Source: Absidia repens
Lineage: Eukaryota > Mucoromycota > Mucoromycetes > Mucorales > Cunninghamellaceae
Reading direction: 5' to 3'
Length of the DNA stretch: 64,000 bases
Assembly: GCA_002105175.1 (NCBI GenBank)
Contig: MCGE01000007.1
Span: 868,001 to 932,000 of the forward strand
Below the pieces are notes generated by a model. The model saw only the letters and a list, made by a program, of their open reading frames with translations. It was not told the DNA's origin and searched no databases. A program made the position numbers and the translations under genes. Shown piece after piece: positions 11,689 to 23,266 of the stretch. Position 1 is the stretch's first letter. Every line of letters starts with the position of its first letter.

Positions 11689-12459
11689 GGGAATATGTTA
11701 TTATTACGTGAATTGGTCCAACTTGAGAGAGGGTTTTTATTTCTTACCTTAAGGCTTCAGGACTCCATTCAAGGGTGTGAATATTCATTAGCATGGTACG
11801 ACTAGCATTGGTCACGTCTGTAACCATAATTCCATTTTCCGCACCGCCAGTAAGGTTCTAATAATAAAATGATAAAAAGAAAATAAGAATATGAGTACAA
11901 GTAATGGTAGAAAAAAAGATAAAGTTTTACATACATAGATCAACCAGGTATCCATCGTGCCAAAGCAAAGTCGTCCTTGTTCTTGAGCTTGAGCAACCAC
12001 AGGCACGTTGTCCAAAAGCCAGCGTAATTTGACTGCAGTGAAGTAAGTCGTCAGTGGTAAACCACAGATAGGTTCCAAGATATGAGTGTTGTCATTCGCC
12101 TTTTTGGTAAGTTGTTGTACTGTCTCCAAGGTGCGCGCATCGCTCCAAAGAATGGCAGGGTGAAGAGGTTGACCAGTGAGTTTATCCCAAACAATAGTCG
12201 TTTCGCGTTGATTGGTGATGCCAACGGAGGTCAGGTCTCGAGTCGTATAACCTAAGCCTTCCAGTTTGTGTATGGCATGAAGCATACAGGTACGTACTGA
12301 GTCAAGAATATCGTAAGGATCGTGTTCCATCCAGCCAGGTTGGGGTGAGTGTTGTTCGAGCTCCATTTGATGATGCGTCACCAGCGTTCCTTGTTCGTCA
12401 AAGATAACAAACCGGGTAGAGGTGGTTCCTTGATCGATGGCACCAACAAGTTTCGACAT
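10724..12459 (-). CDS. GUT1: Glycerol kinase (FGGY family)
   Basis: Three exons on the minus strand (12459-11935, 11857-11748, 11639-10724) give 516 residues. The enzyme phosphorylates glycerol with ATP to glycerol 3-phosphate in the cytosol. Visible hallmarks are [16 protein letters not shown] at the start, [11 protein letters not shown], the FGGY region ([19 protein letters not shown]), [13 protein letters not shown], the [13 protein letters not shown] phosphate-binding segment, and [19 protein letters not shown] near the end. Length matches eukaryotic glycerol kinases. Intron 2 contains a 39-nt homopolymer. The gene is divergent from the PMT gene, with about 2 kb between the starts. No mitochondrial anchor is seen at the C-terminus. 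Confidence 0.96.
11649..11687. repeat. Poly-A homopolymer, 39 nt, inside a glycerol kinase intron
   Basis: An uninterrupted A run on the plus strand, therefore a T tract near the 3' end of... the transcript's intron 2, lying next to the acceptor at 11640. Length may vary between isolates or reads. Confidence 0.9.
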
Positions 12460-14427
12460 TGCTTTAATTATAAAAAGATAATGTGTATACGTGTATATGT
12501 GTGTGAGAAAAAGAAAATAAGAAAAACTTTATAAAAATAATAAAAGCGAAAGAAAAAGAAAAGGAAGAAAAAAAAAACAAAAAAGGACGAAAGGAAATAA
12601 ATAGGTCGCCCCGCCCCCACTTTCTGAAAACCCTGCTTTCCCTTTTTCGAAGGCAACATGAATTGGATTCCACGGGGCGGTGTTTTAACATCGTTTCATT
12701 TTGCTGATTCCTCGCTTTTACGAAATCCAGTATGCCCTATTATTGGTGCATTGAAAGCCCTTCCAGAGTCGCACCAACTGGAAATGGTAATTTTGGAGTT
12801 CTTGCTCCACTTGAAACCATCAGTCGATCACCAATTGCATAATGTGCTGGTAATAGTCGGGAAAAGACCAGTATTATAAACAAGGCACTGGTTGGCTATA
12901 ATATACATATACAGGCTAAAATATACACAATAAAAATGGGGAATCTTTTGATCAACAGTCCTTGCATGATCTGGCGAATTTTAACCGTCTCAAGACTCCC
13001 ATTTATGGAAACAAAAGAACTGCCGAGAACTTTTTCTGGCATGCACTAAATCTTTTTTTTAAATTCTGTAATTCTCCGTTTTACCAGAAAAAAATAAAAT
13101 CAAAGCACAATAAACTGTGTTTACTCAATTTAAAAATGCCCATTGTCTTTTTTTTTAAAAAAACAAAAAGTCCTCATTATGGCAACATTTCTTTTTTCCT
13201 TTCTCTTTTTCTTTTGATGTTTCGTTATCACATATGAGATAAAATGTAAATGTACCACCATGTTTCAGTTTTTCCAGATAGCTCGGGCCAATGATGAATC
13301 CCCTTTTAAAAAAAAAAGATCATCTCTCCATGATTACTTTATCATACAGTGTGGAGATATGCCCAAAGCCACCTTGGATAAATGATTTCAATTCCATCAG
13401 AATAATTTTTACGTTTATTTGTGACAGCTTCCAAGACTGTTCAATTTAAAAAGTGGCTATTGCGAATAAACATTTGCTAGTGGCCAGTGGATTGCTACCC
13501 AGTCCTCCCTTCTCCCTTTCACAGTATGAATGTATTTTACACTTGATTGACTCAGTCGCTTATCGTTTGAATCAATTTTTCATCATGATACCAGGCTAGA
13601 GTATAGTGTTATACCAAAGTAGCGGTTATCGGGCGTTGGTTTTCGATGATGAGTTTTCTCATATTCTCATGGTCAAACCTTTTTTGTTTTTAAGTTATGC
13701 TTACTCTTCGTTAACTTTATACAGCAGTTGTCATCTGATGCTCCCGGCCTCATTTATATAATGCTAATCGCTATGATATCAGAATGAGAGGGGTTTTTTC
13801 TTCTGCAATCAACTGCTGGCCAAAAAAAAAGTGTAGTCAGTTGTAACTCCGCCTGGCATATACGCCTACAGAAAACTACATTTGAGCAAATGTACCACAT
13901 GCCAACAACATCGGCCAATAGACTAATTTTGATCTTAGAAACGACATTTTTATTTCATGTGGAGTTGAGGAGCGGAGGGATTGAAGTCTCTCATTCCACC
14001 TAAAACTCTTTTGGAGACCTCGTTCTCCTGTATAATTGGAAGAGAGAAATTAAAATAACATTCCATTCGGATGTTCAATCTTCAACCACCAGCTCTTGGC
14101 ACTGTTTTATGATAAAGCAAATTTCAAGTAATTATTGTTATACAAAATAGAAATGGAGTGATGTCTACTCGAAGTACATTAAAAATAAATATATACATAT
14201 ATACAATAAGTGAAAGTGTGCAGATGCAAGTAGACCTTTAGCACGTTCTATTTCTGTTCTGTTAAGTAAAATATGTGTTGGCTATAATTGAAACGCCGCT
14301 TTTTTTTTTTCTTGGGTCAAGTCATCCATTTTGAAATTGCAGGGTTTCTTCTTGGTCTTATTATTATTATTATTATTATTATTCCTCTTCATTGTTTATA
14401 TTTATTTATCATATTGCATTTTAGTTT
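12460..14427. other. Divergent promoter region between glycerol kinase and PMT
   Basis: About 2 kb without a recognisable gene. Frames at 12658-12879 and 12962-13237 have no motif or splice support. A TTA/TAT microsatellite lies just upstream of the PMT start (about 14359-14383). The region probably contains promoters for both flanking genes. Confidence 0.5.
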
Positions 14428-17394
14428 ATGGATAATCTGAAAAGAAGGCACAACGCAACGTTCACTGACACACCATACGATCCGGCATTTTACAATGGTG
14501 GCATTCAAGGTACACAACCCATCCCTTCAGATGATTTGACTCAAAGTGATAAACTACACAAACCACCCTCATTTCCAGTAATACCACAGTACTCATCCAA
14601 TAAGGTAAACATCTATGCAAAATAAATCATCCGACTCGTTGGTATGGACTTAACTCTTGCTTTGATCCTAGTACCTTGCCTATTGCCAACAGCACCACGA
14701 AGTCATCATACCCACCGTTTTAACAATTCTCTCCTTTTGGACGCGCTTCCGCTTGATCAGTCTCTCGAAAACTGTCGTATGGGACGAGGTAATTTCTTTT
14801 TTAGAAAAAAAAATGAAGGCAGTAACATATATATATATATACTTTTTGGTAACCCTAACAACTCTTCTTTACATAATCGTATAGGCGCATTTTGGAAAGG
14901 TATGTCAGGCATTCCCAGCACTTAAGAACTAGATAATTAGATTTGCACTTCGTTATTTACTACAATTCCTTCTTCATTCTTGAACGACATAGTTTGGATC
15001 ACACTATTTAAAACACGACTTTTACTTTGACGTACATCCTCCGCTAGGGAAAATGCTGGTTGGTTTATCAGGCGTTTTAGCAGGCTACAATGGTTCTTTT
15101 GGCTTCGAATCTGGCTCGACTTATCCTGACGGTATGCACTATGGAGTGATGCGTATTTTCAACGCAATGTGGGGTGCTCTATTGGTCCCTTTGGCGTATC
15201 TGACCGCAAGACAGCTCAACTTGACTGTCAAGGCGAGTGTATTGGCAGCCACCATGGTTTTATTAGACACCGCGCTTCTCTGTATCAGCCGATTTATCTT
15301 GCTTGACTCAATGTTGCTTTTCTTTACTTGTACTACTCTTTATTGCCTGTCCAAATTCCATAATCTCAAAAACGAGTAAGTGTTGATGCCGAAAGGAAAG
15401 GAGCTCAATGGTGAAAACAGGATGGATTAAACTTTTTTTTCTTTCGTTATTATATAGGTCTTTTTCTGAAGATTGGTATTTGTGGCTATTTATGACTGGG
15501 TTGTCCTTAGGTTGTGTTTTGAGGTACTGGAAGAAAATTCAAAATAGGATAGGTAGTCTATACAAGGTGGCGTTGTTGATTGGATTTTTTTACTAACTTG
15601 GGTTTACTTTGTTTTTCTCTCTAATAGCGTGAAATGGGTTGGTTTATTTGCTGTCGCGTTGGTTGGAATTTATACTGTTGAAGATTTATGGGATAAACTT
15701 GGTGATTTGCAAATGCCCAAGCATACCTATGCCAAACATTGGGTGTCTCGTATCGTCTGCTTGATTGTCCTACCTTTGGTGATTTATATCATGTGCTTTG
15801 CTCTCCATTTTGCTATCCTATACAAGAGTGGTGATGGTGATGCTCAAATGAGCTCTCTCTTCCAGGCAAACCTTGAAGGCAGTTCTCTCGGTCAAAATCC
15901 TTTGGGTAAGAATGAAATCAATTAAAAAAGAAAACAACTTTGTTTTTTAAATGATGCTTTACCACATACCCTCTTTTAGAACTGGCATATGGATCAAAGC
16001 TTACCATAAAGAACTTTGGTTATGGTGGAGGTCTGCTTCATTCTCATATTCAAAAATTTCCGGAGGGCTCCAAACAACAACAAGTTACATGCTATCACCA
16101 TAAAGATGACAACAACCATTGGATTATCAAAACACCACGAAACGCCAAGGAAGAAGATTATGAAGATGAAAACAATATCCGCTATGTTAAGGATGGTGAT
16201 ATTATTCGATTGGTACATGCTTCCACTGGTGTCAACCTCCATAGTCATCCTGTCAGTGCACCAATTACAACCGGACAATGGGAAGTGAGTGGATACGGCA
16301 GCGAAACGGTTGGAGACGGACAAGACAACTGGAAAGTAGAAGTGGTTGGTGATATATCTAAAGGCTACGACAACAATGGGGTACGCTCTCTCACAACTCG
16401 ATTCCGATTACGACATGTACAACAAGGATGTCTTTTGACCGCCAACAACGTCATTTTACCACAATGGGGATTTAAACAAGTAGAAGTACACTGTGATAAG
16501 CGCAACCGTGTCGATGATCCTCACACCTGGTGGAATGTGGAAGAGCATTACAATGATAAATGTAAGCTGACAAATAGGCTGAGGAACGGTGGGAGAGTGG
16601 GCGGGGGGGCGGACAAAGGTTGCATAAAAAAATTGAAAATTTCACTGATGAACGACATTTTATGTATAGTACCACCTGCGCCTGCAAATGCATACAAGTC
16701 TCACTTCTTCCAAGATTTCTGGCACCTGAATGTAGCTATGTGGACCTCCAACAACGCTTTGATTCCGGATCCTGACAAAATCGATATCCTGTCTTCTGAA
16801 CCTGCTGAATGGCCTTTAGCTAGTGTGGGTTTGCGAATGTGTGGGTGGGATGACAATACAATCAAATTTTATCTTCTTGGTAATCCTATTGTCTGGTGGT
16901 CATCCTTCCTCTCCGTTTTGGTTTTTGCAACATCAACTATATTTTACATTGTTCGAATGCAACGGAAAATATATGATCTTACAAATGGTAAGGAAAAAAA
17001 AAGAATCAATCAGGAAACAGCAGGTTCAATATTGATTAACTCGCTCACTTTTTTTTTTTTTTTTGTAGCACAATGGGACCAATACCTATATGTTGGCAAG
17101 ACGCTATTCCTCGGCTGGTTTCTTCATTATATCCCATTTTTCATCATGGGCCGTGTCACATACCTTCATCATTACTTCCCTGCTCTCTACTTTAGTATAT
17201 TCATGGGGCCGTTTTTAATGGATCACTTTACGCGAACTTGTTCTAGTCGAACTCAGTGGATTATTTTTGGTGTACTTTATACATCTATCATTTTGGTCTT
17301 TATTTACTTTTCTCCCTTGGTATACGGGATGTCTGGCCCCGTAACAGCATATTCTGGACGAAAATGGTTGAATAGTTGGAATTTGGTAGATTAG
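14428..17394 (+). CDS. Protein O-mannosyltransferase, PMT2 subfamily
   Basis: Nine exons: 14428-14604, 14672-14788, 14885-14899, 14993-15375, 15458-15523, 15628-15905, 15980-16561, 16670-16987 and 17069-17394, for 753 residues. The enzyme transfers mannose from dolichol-phosphate-mannose to Ser/Thr in the ER membrane. Hallmarks are the catalytic loop VVWDEAHFGKFGSHYLK then DFYFDVHPPLGKML, and the PMT2-like SGDGDAQMSSLFQANLEG. These precede the MIR region (YGGGLLHSHIQ, PEGSKQQQVTCY, RLVHASTGVNLHSH) and the C-terminal multi-membrane part ending VYGMSGP. The 15-nt exon 3 codes AHFGK within the catalytic loop. The last two introns (16562-16669, 108 nt; 16988-17068, 81 nt) are multiples of three without in-frame stops, so retention would not break the frame. 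Removing them matches the family (DKLPPAP; AQWDQYLYVGKTLFLGW). Confidence 0.95.
14885..14899 (+). other. 15-nt microexon (PMT exon 3)
   Basis: GCGCATTTTGGAAAG is flanked by ATAG and GTATGT and codes AHFGK, in phase with exons 2 and 4. The residues belong to the conserved first luminal loop of PMT proteins, so skipping it would remove part of the active site while keeping the frame. Confidence 0.85.
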
Positions 17395-17419
17395 ATGTAG
17401 AAATAGGTTAGATCTCTCC

Positions 17420-17424
<5 letters not shown>

Positions 17425-17454
<30 letters not shown>
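17425..17454. repeat. TA dinucleotide microsatellite
   Basis: Alternating TA run directly downstream of the PMT stop codon, in its probable 3' UTR. Confidence 0.85.
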
Positions 17455-17457
<3 letters not shown>

Positions 17458-18326
17458 TGATACATATTTATACGCCTTTGTTTCTCCCCTCCCCCCTCCT
17501 CTCCTTCCTTTTATCATATTTTATAATAAAAGTGTTCCAAAGAAAAAAAAGAATCATTTGGATTTTTTATTTTTGATTGCATACAATTTCCATGTTTTTA
17601 TACTTTGAACCAATTGTTACATTTTACATTGGATGTTGTCTTTATGATATGAGAAAGCGCTGTTGATTACTGTATGAAGGATAGTATGGCGTGTAGGTCG
17701 AATAAAATAAATAGTAAATTCAAAAGACTACTCAATTGAGGGAAGTTGGAAAAAAAATCGACGGGGTATTGTGTTTTCGATGAAACACGCTATGATATGA
17801 TGCAGTTCAGCAGGAACGTAAAAAGTTTGAGTCTCAAGGAAAATACTTATGATAAAATGATATCCGTGACAATAAAAACTTTAATCACATATCATACTAC
17901 TTTAATCACATATCATACTGTAATATGAATCTGAAGGTGGAGAGGAACAATGTTAGGTGGTTGGTTGGTTTTTTGATATCTTTTTCTTTATGAAACAGCG
18001 TTTGGTATTTGAAGTCGGTTGGTTTTGACTCAATGGGTCGAGAAATTGCAACACCAAGACGTAGAAAAAAACGTTCGTCATAGCTCACAATGGGAGCGCG
18101 GGTGGCGTTTCATGGTGTAAACCAAGTGCCTTTCTATGAGACTTGATCACCATATTTTCACATATGCATTGCGTTTTTTTTTTTTTTTTTTTTTTTTTTT
18201 TCTATACACGGACATGTTTTTACTACAGACTCATGCACTGCACAGTATGGGTATACCCATTCCACAAGTAAAAACAAAACGCATTTGAGACAATGTACAA
18301 GTAAAAAACAAGATATATTTTATTCA

Positions 18327-18328
<2 letters not shown>

Positions 18329-18357
<29 letters not shown>
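18329..18357. repeat. TA dinucleotide microsatellite
   Basis: Alternating TA run in the gene-poor spacer; no further function visible. Confidence 0.85.
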
Positions 18358-18362
<5 letters not shown>

Positions 18363-18799
18363 GATACCAACTATGATATGATAACTAAACTAACCTAATA
18401 ATAGTGCCACGATACGTATCTATAGTTGAAGCATTTAGGGGTCATTGTAGGTAAGTGTAAAGTGTACATATAGGTATGGGGTTATCTTGTTGTATATATT
18501 ATGAGCCTAATGTAAGATAAACTATCATATATACATATAATATATACCAATCAAAGATATTCTGAGGGGAAAGAAAAACTTCTGCAATGAAGAGGATAAA
18601 CTAAACCAGGTCGAATTGTTCCATATGATATTGACTTGAACGCATCAAGAGAAAGAATAACTGCATTGACAGCGATAAATTGTGGCGATTATTTCCATGA
18701 GAAGAGAACCATCATGTTGATGATATTGCTTGTTTTGAAAAGAAGAGAAGCAAAAAAAAAAAAAAAAATAGTGGGGGTTTCCTTTTTTGTATCCATTAA

Positions 18800-19510
18800 A
18801 AAAAGTCGCCTCATGAGACCAATTTTTCAAATGCAGACCACGTGGAAACTTTTATTTACTTCCACCTTTTTTTTTCGCGCTCTATCTCATTTTTCTTCTT
18901 CATCATTCAACTTCTATGGGGTTACATTGGACTTAGAATGGTATCAATACTAGTTTAGAGGCGTTTTCAGCTCACGGATTACAAGATGCATGGGGAAACC
19001 CTTTCATCTTGGATTCAGGATTTTGAGTCACCATTAGATGGCTTCATTAGTTTAGTTTAGTGTTAGTTTGTCATCGTACATATATATATTTGAATAAAAT
19101 ATATCTGTTTTTTAATTGCTTCAATGGAAAATGTCCCATTCGTCTCTCTCATCGATTGTGTAGTAGATCCGTTTTTTAGTACCATCATCCTCTTTTAATT
19201 CGTGTTGACTACTGTTGTGTGTCAATAAAAAACAATAAAAAACATTCCATCAGCCTTTTTCGTGCCTTGTACAGTAGATTAGCTCCCATTTTTTGTTGTA
19301 TCTATAGATGAATCATGATCATTCTCCAGAGTTCTCATTATTTTTCCTCATGTTTCCTCCAATTGATCCTTCCGTTAATCTCTTGTTACAACGAAACCCT
19401 CGACCTTAATTTTAGTATCTACCAATATTTTTCCATAAATTACGCCTTTTTATTAACTATCCTTTAACTCATATGATAATAGACAATATCGTTATTGTAG
19501 CTGTTTTGTG
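18800..19510 (+). repeat. Dispersed repeat, copy A
   Basis: About 700 bp share many interrupted blocks with 51190-51880 and, over part of the length, with 49845-50150. Shared blocks include ACTAGTTTAGA, ACAAGATGCATGG, AAACCCTTTCAT, a TTTGTCATCGT / TGAATAAAATATGTCT stretch, CCTCCAAT.G.TCCTTCC and TTTTAG.ATCTA. Order and orientation match copy C. No open frame is conserved. Termini are not sharp. A solo LTR, a SINE/MITE-like element or a transcribed non-coding repeat are all possible; AATAAA lies inside the element. Confidence 0.65.
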
Positions 19511-20948
19511 CGTGTCCCTTATCAAACACTTACTTTCTAGTTTACATACTATGACTTGTCCCTCTTTCGCCCCCCCCCCTCTAAGAACCCTAAGACGGGT
19601 TTACAGTCTTTGTCAATACTATTAAACTATTAATTTTAATAAATTCAAGTTGTGCTCTGTGTGTAGTTGTCGTTATGGAGAAATTTTCACAGCTTTCTAG
19701 TTTGTCTATCATTACTTTCCCCAACCCCAGATATCTAGTGATTGGTTGACAGTTTAGGTCATTCAATAGGAAGCATGGACCTATTCCCGTTCTATTATTT
19801 CATATCAATCAGTTTCGCCGGTGTCGCCGGCGTAACCTCTGTTAGAACTGAACATGCTGTATTTTTTCAGCTTTTTTCGATGTGGTATAGTAAAAGCCAA
19901 GAAGCCCAGGCTGAAGTCAGTCGAGTCCAAGGAACACGTCTATTAAGGTGCAAAATGGCGGGAAGGGTGTCTTATTTCATTAAAAAAACCGCCCTTTAAA
20001 CCACTTCTTCCTTGATCTAGTAGATCAATTTTTAAAATTGCGAGAATGTTTTAAAATTAAACATAAAAATTGCAACAATTAAGGTTTACTTTTACGTTCT
20101 TGCTGAACTGCACTATATCATTGTACTCCTTGGTTTTATTTATAGAAGAAAAAAAAAAATAATCTATGATATACAAAACTAGCCTCACGTTTATAAATAC
20201 CATGGAAAATTCTTATATCCATTTTTAATCAGATAATGAACGACACCTTACATTATGGTTTTACTTTTATTTCTTCAAAAATGATTACCTATATACGCAA
20301 TATTAACTACAGTCTACATGATGAAATCTCTAAGCGCATCAATACATAATAATTTAGGAAGACAGTTTTAAGCTCATCACAGTTCATCCAATCTCGATAT
20401 TATTCATTTAATGTGTCTGGTTTTACTCTATTTGAAAAGCTCGTTTAACTGAAATCAATGGCTAGTGATCCAGGATTAATGTTTCCATTTAACTTACATC
20501 CCCATAATGTTTGTGGACGACATTTTCGCCCTATTGATTCATTTTTCTTATTTTTATACGCAGACAAAGATCAGAAGTAAGTCGTGAGTCTCTCAAATGA
20601 AGTCATAATAAAAAAAGGTATATACATTGATTTTTTTATTTTTGTTTTAGCATAGTTTTGTAACCCTACCTTAATTATATGGAATTTGTCTCATTTTCGT
20701 CAAACTACTCCATTCACATGGCGCAAATCTATTTCCCTCCTCATCATCCCCAGTTTCCCCTATCCATTTGTTTCTTCATTCAACATTTATTTAACCGCCG
20801 CCTTAAATTGAATTTGAAGTAAATTCCTTTCCATTTCTTTTTTCTTTGCACTTCTTTCTTCTTCTTTTTCTTTCTTCCCCACTTTTCTTTCTTTGCGATT
20901 ATTGTAATCACTCTCCTCAATTCCTTTTTTTTTTCTTTTTTTTTTTAG

Positions 20949-21283
20949 CTACTCTATCAAATCAACCAGTTGACAAAAAAAGGTATGCCATTACTTCTAC
21001 GTTTACACCGTATTACCACGCCTTTTCCATGTCACTGACTTTTTTTCTTTCTCTTTGACTTTATTGACTCATGTAGAACTACTAACGTCAAAATATTCAA
21101 TAATATCAACTGTATTGATTTAGCTTCTTTGGGTGTACATTCTGAACTTGATTTAAAAGGTAAAATTGAAAACGGTGAGATTATTTGAGAGAGATGGCTT
21201 TGCCGGGGAATTATGCAGCTACTGACTTTTTACATCGCATTCCATGCTTGTTTTATCCTCAAGACCGTCTAAACAGCATTTAG
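20949..21283 (+). pseudogene. Possible gene fragment: three short in-phase exons
   Basis: Three segments (20949-20982, 21077-21159, 21219-21283) have acceptor/donor signals and join in one frame. They read about ATLSNQPVDKKR, TTNVKIFNNINCIDLASLG plus VHSELDLK, and ATDFLHRIPCLFYPQDRLN, and end at TAG (21281-21283), 62 bp before the CYRI start. No upstream exon with an ATG could be joined. It may be a decayed gene or transposon fragment, a 5' leader of the CYRI transcript, or chance. No family was recognised. Confidence 0.25.
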
Positions 21284-21345
21284 AATACAGTATTGATATC
21301 TCTGGGTGATTTTTGCTTCTGCTCTTTCTCCTACTTTAACTTCTG

Positions 21346-22647
21346 ATGGGTCAGCTTTTATCAAGTTTTCGTAGTGAACCGACTATTCCAGATTTTGGCT
21401 TTGATATTGAAAGTAAGTGCAGCATTCATTGATATGCATCCTAATTGTACTCACAATTATATCATTTTTATTTCGCTATCTTTTTTAGCGGCAACGCCAA
21501 CAAACGACGACCGAGAATTATACGAAGAACTATCTAGAAAACTGGTGGCACCAACACCCAATCTACTAGAACAACTCAAAGGGTATACACCATCCGATGC
21601 ATTCAAATTAGCCATTGAAAATGCTACACCAGAGAATGAAAAAAGGGCTTGGCAAACTGTTTTACCTACTGTAGAAATGCTACGCTCCTTCCATGAATAT
21701 GCCTCCGAACTGCGTAAGGCTTTCTTTTTTTTTTTAAAAAAAAAAAATAGAATCATTGATAGTAACATTGTCTCTTTTTCACTTCATTATAGAGGACGGT
21801 CTTCCGAGGTTATTATCATCAATATGTAAAGATGAGCATTTTGACAAGCATCCCGGTGTGACGAAACTGCTGGCAGAAATCATGGACTTTGCATTCGATT
21901 TTGATTATTGGAAGATTCGGACACCCTCACTCTTGAACAACTTTGCATACTACCGACGATTATTGGCAGGAGGCCGGTACCATCCTTCGCCCATCACTTT
22001 GAAAGCCGATGATCCCAGCAATGTATCTGATCTGCGGTCGGCTATGCAAGAGGACGACCAAGCACATAAGATCACCATGTTCCTGGCACCACCTACTCCC
22101 ATGTTGAACATTGTCATGGATTCAATTACCAATTATGCCAGCAAACAAGGTCTGCAGAAAAATGTAGGGAACTGCTTTGTTGCGTTATGGGCCGCATGTG
22201 TACAAAATCTGTCCAACAAAAAAAGGCGAGTAAAAAAGAAAAAGAAAGAGAGAGCATAGCAACAAAGGCTGATCTAATATGTATTGATTGTTGTAGGCTG
22301 CTGGATAATACTACTGCTTCTTATTGTTTGAAATCCATGGTGGCTTCTATTATATTGTACGACCATGTCAACTCACAAGGTGCTTATTCAAAACAATCAC
22401 CCATCAATGTAAGTTGGCAATATCAAAAACCAAAACAGCCCCCTCCCCAGCTCACGGCGACTACTCTTAACACCGGTATTTTTCTTATACATAGATGAAA
22501 ACATCCATCAAGCTGATTCAAAGCACGCCAAATGCAAATGAAGAATCCTCAGCCGAAACTTTATTGTCTATTTTACGATACAACTCAAAGCATCTTAAGG
22601 ACGAATCTACTTCAAAATATATCAAAACCACCCTTTTATCGTCCTGA
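21346..22647 (+). CDS. CYRI (CYFIP-related Rac1 interactor, FAM49/DUF1394) homologue
   Basis: Five exons: 21346-21412, 21489-21713, 21793-22225, 22297-22408 and 22495-22647, for 329 residues, close to the about 324 of animal CYRI. In animals and Dictyostelium CYRI binds active Rac1 and restrains the SCAR/WAVE complex at the membrane. MGQLLSS at the start is a fitting N-myristoylation signal, like MGNLLK of animal CYRI. The Rac-binding basic pair is conserved (NFAYYRRLLA, animal SYYRRTLS). Other matches are FLAPPTPMLN, SIILYDHVN.QGAY, LLSILRYNSKHLKDESTSK and the short end. Intron 3 uses a GC donor (AG/GCGAGT at 22226); the GT just downstream would give a stop. Expression in this fungus is inferred only from intact exons. 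Confidence 0.92.
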
Positions 22648-23266
22648 CCGTTTTCCCTTTTATTATCTTTTATTATCCCTTCTCTCCTTTGTTTGTTTAT
22701 ACCCTCTATCTTTTGTACCTTCTTTTGTCTTATTTTTTTATACTCTTCCATTCCCCTTCCCGTTTTATTATTTTTACTTTTATTATTTTTATTTTTACCA
22801 AAATTATAATAAAAATATATCAAACTTTTTTAGTATTACCGTCTTACACATCTTTTGTCCTTTGTTTTATATATTGTTTGATATCTATTTGTTTACATGT
22901 AGTATATTTTTGTGCTGTATTATACTTATGTGATCTCATCTACTGTATTGTTAGAAAATGTAAAAAGACGATACTTACCCCCAACCCTGTTTTTCTGATG
23001 ACTTTACCCGGCTATCACTATTTCTCCTCCTCCTCCCCAAGGTAAATGTCCATCACATGGACCATACTCTTAGTGCAAATACCAATACAGTATAGTTTGC
23101 TTTCTTTTTTTTTTTTTTTTTTTTTTTTTTGTTATCACGCATTGATTTTAGGGCTGTTAACCGCCAAGGGTAAATTGGCGCTTTAAAAATAGATTCTCGC
23201 CTTTACATTTTTTCCACTTTTTTTTTCTTCTCTTTTTCCTATTTTAACTAAAAACCGATCTTACTT
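22648..23266. other. Spacer between CYRI and the CHHC gene
   Basis: T-rich, with a 26-T run at 23105-23130. It holds the CYRI 3' UTR and the promoter of the next gene. The hydrophobic frames at 22532-23045 reflect T-richness and are rejected. Confidence 0.5.

Larger units (their letters stand above)
17395..20948. other. Gene-poor region with dispersed repeat and microsatellites
   Basis: About 3.5 kb without a supported gene. It contains two TA microsatellites (about 17425-17454 and 18329-18357), a 28-T run (18174-18201), a short direct duplication of about 20 bp (17879-17920) and repeat copy A (18800-19510). Frames at 17746, 18636 and 19742 have no motif and are rejected. Confidence 0.5.

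Noticed and set aside
12658..13237. Two short frames between glycerol kinase and PMT
   Set aside because: No motif, no splice support, AT-driven composition.
16210..17394. A single uninterrupted 394-codon frame in the PMT gene
   Set aside because: It runs through two introns; removing them restores PMT family sequence, so they are introns of 3n length rather than coding.
18636..18953. 105-codon frame near repeat copy A
   Set aside because: No motif; Lys/Phe-rich from homopolymers.
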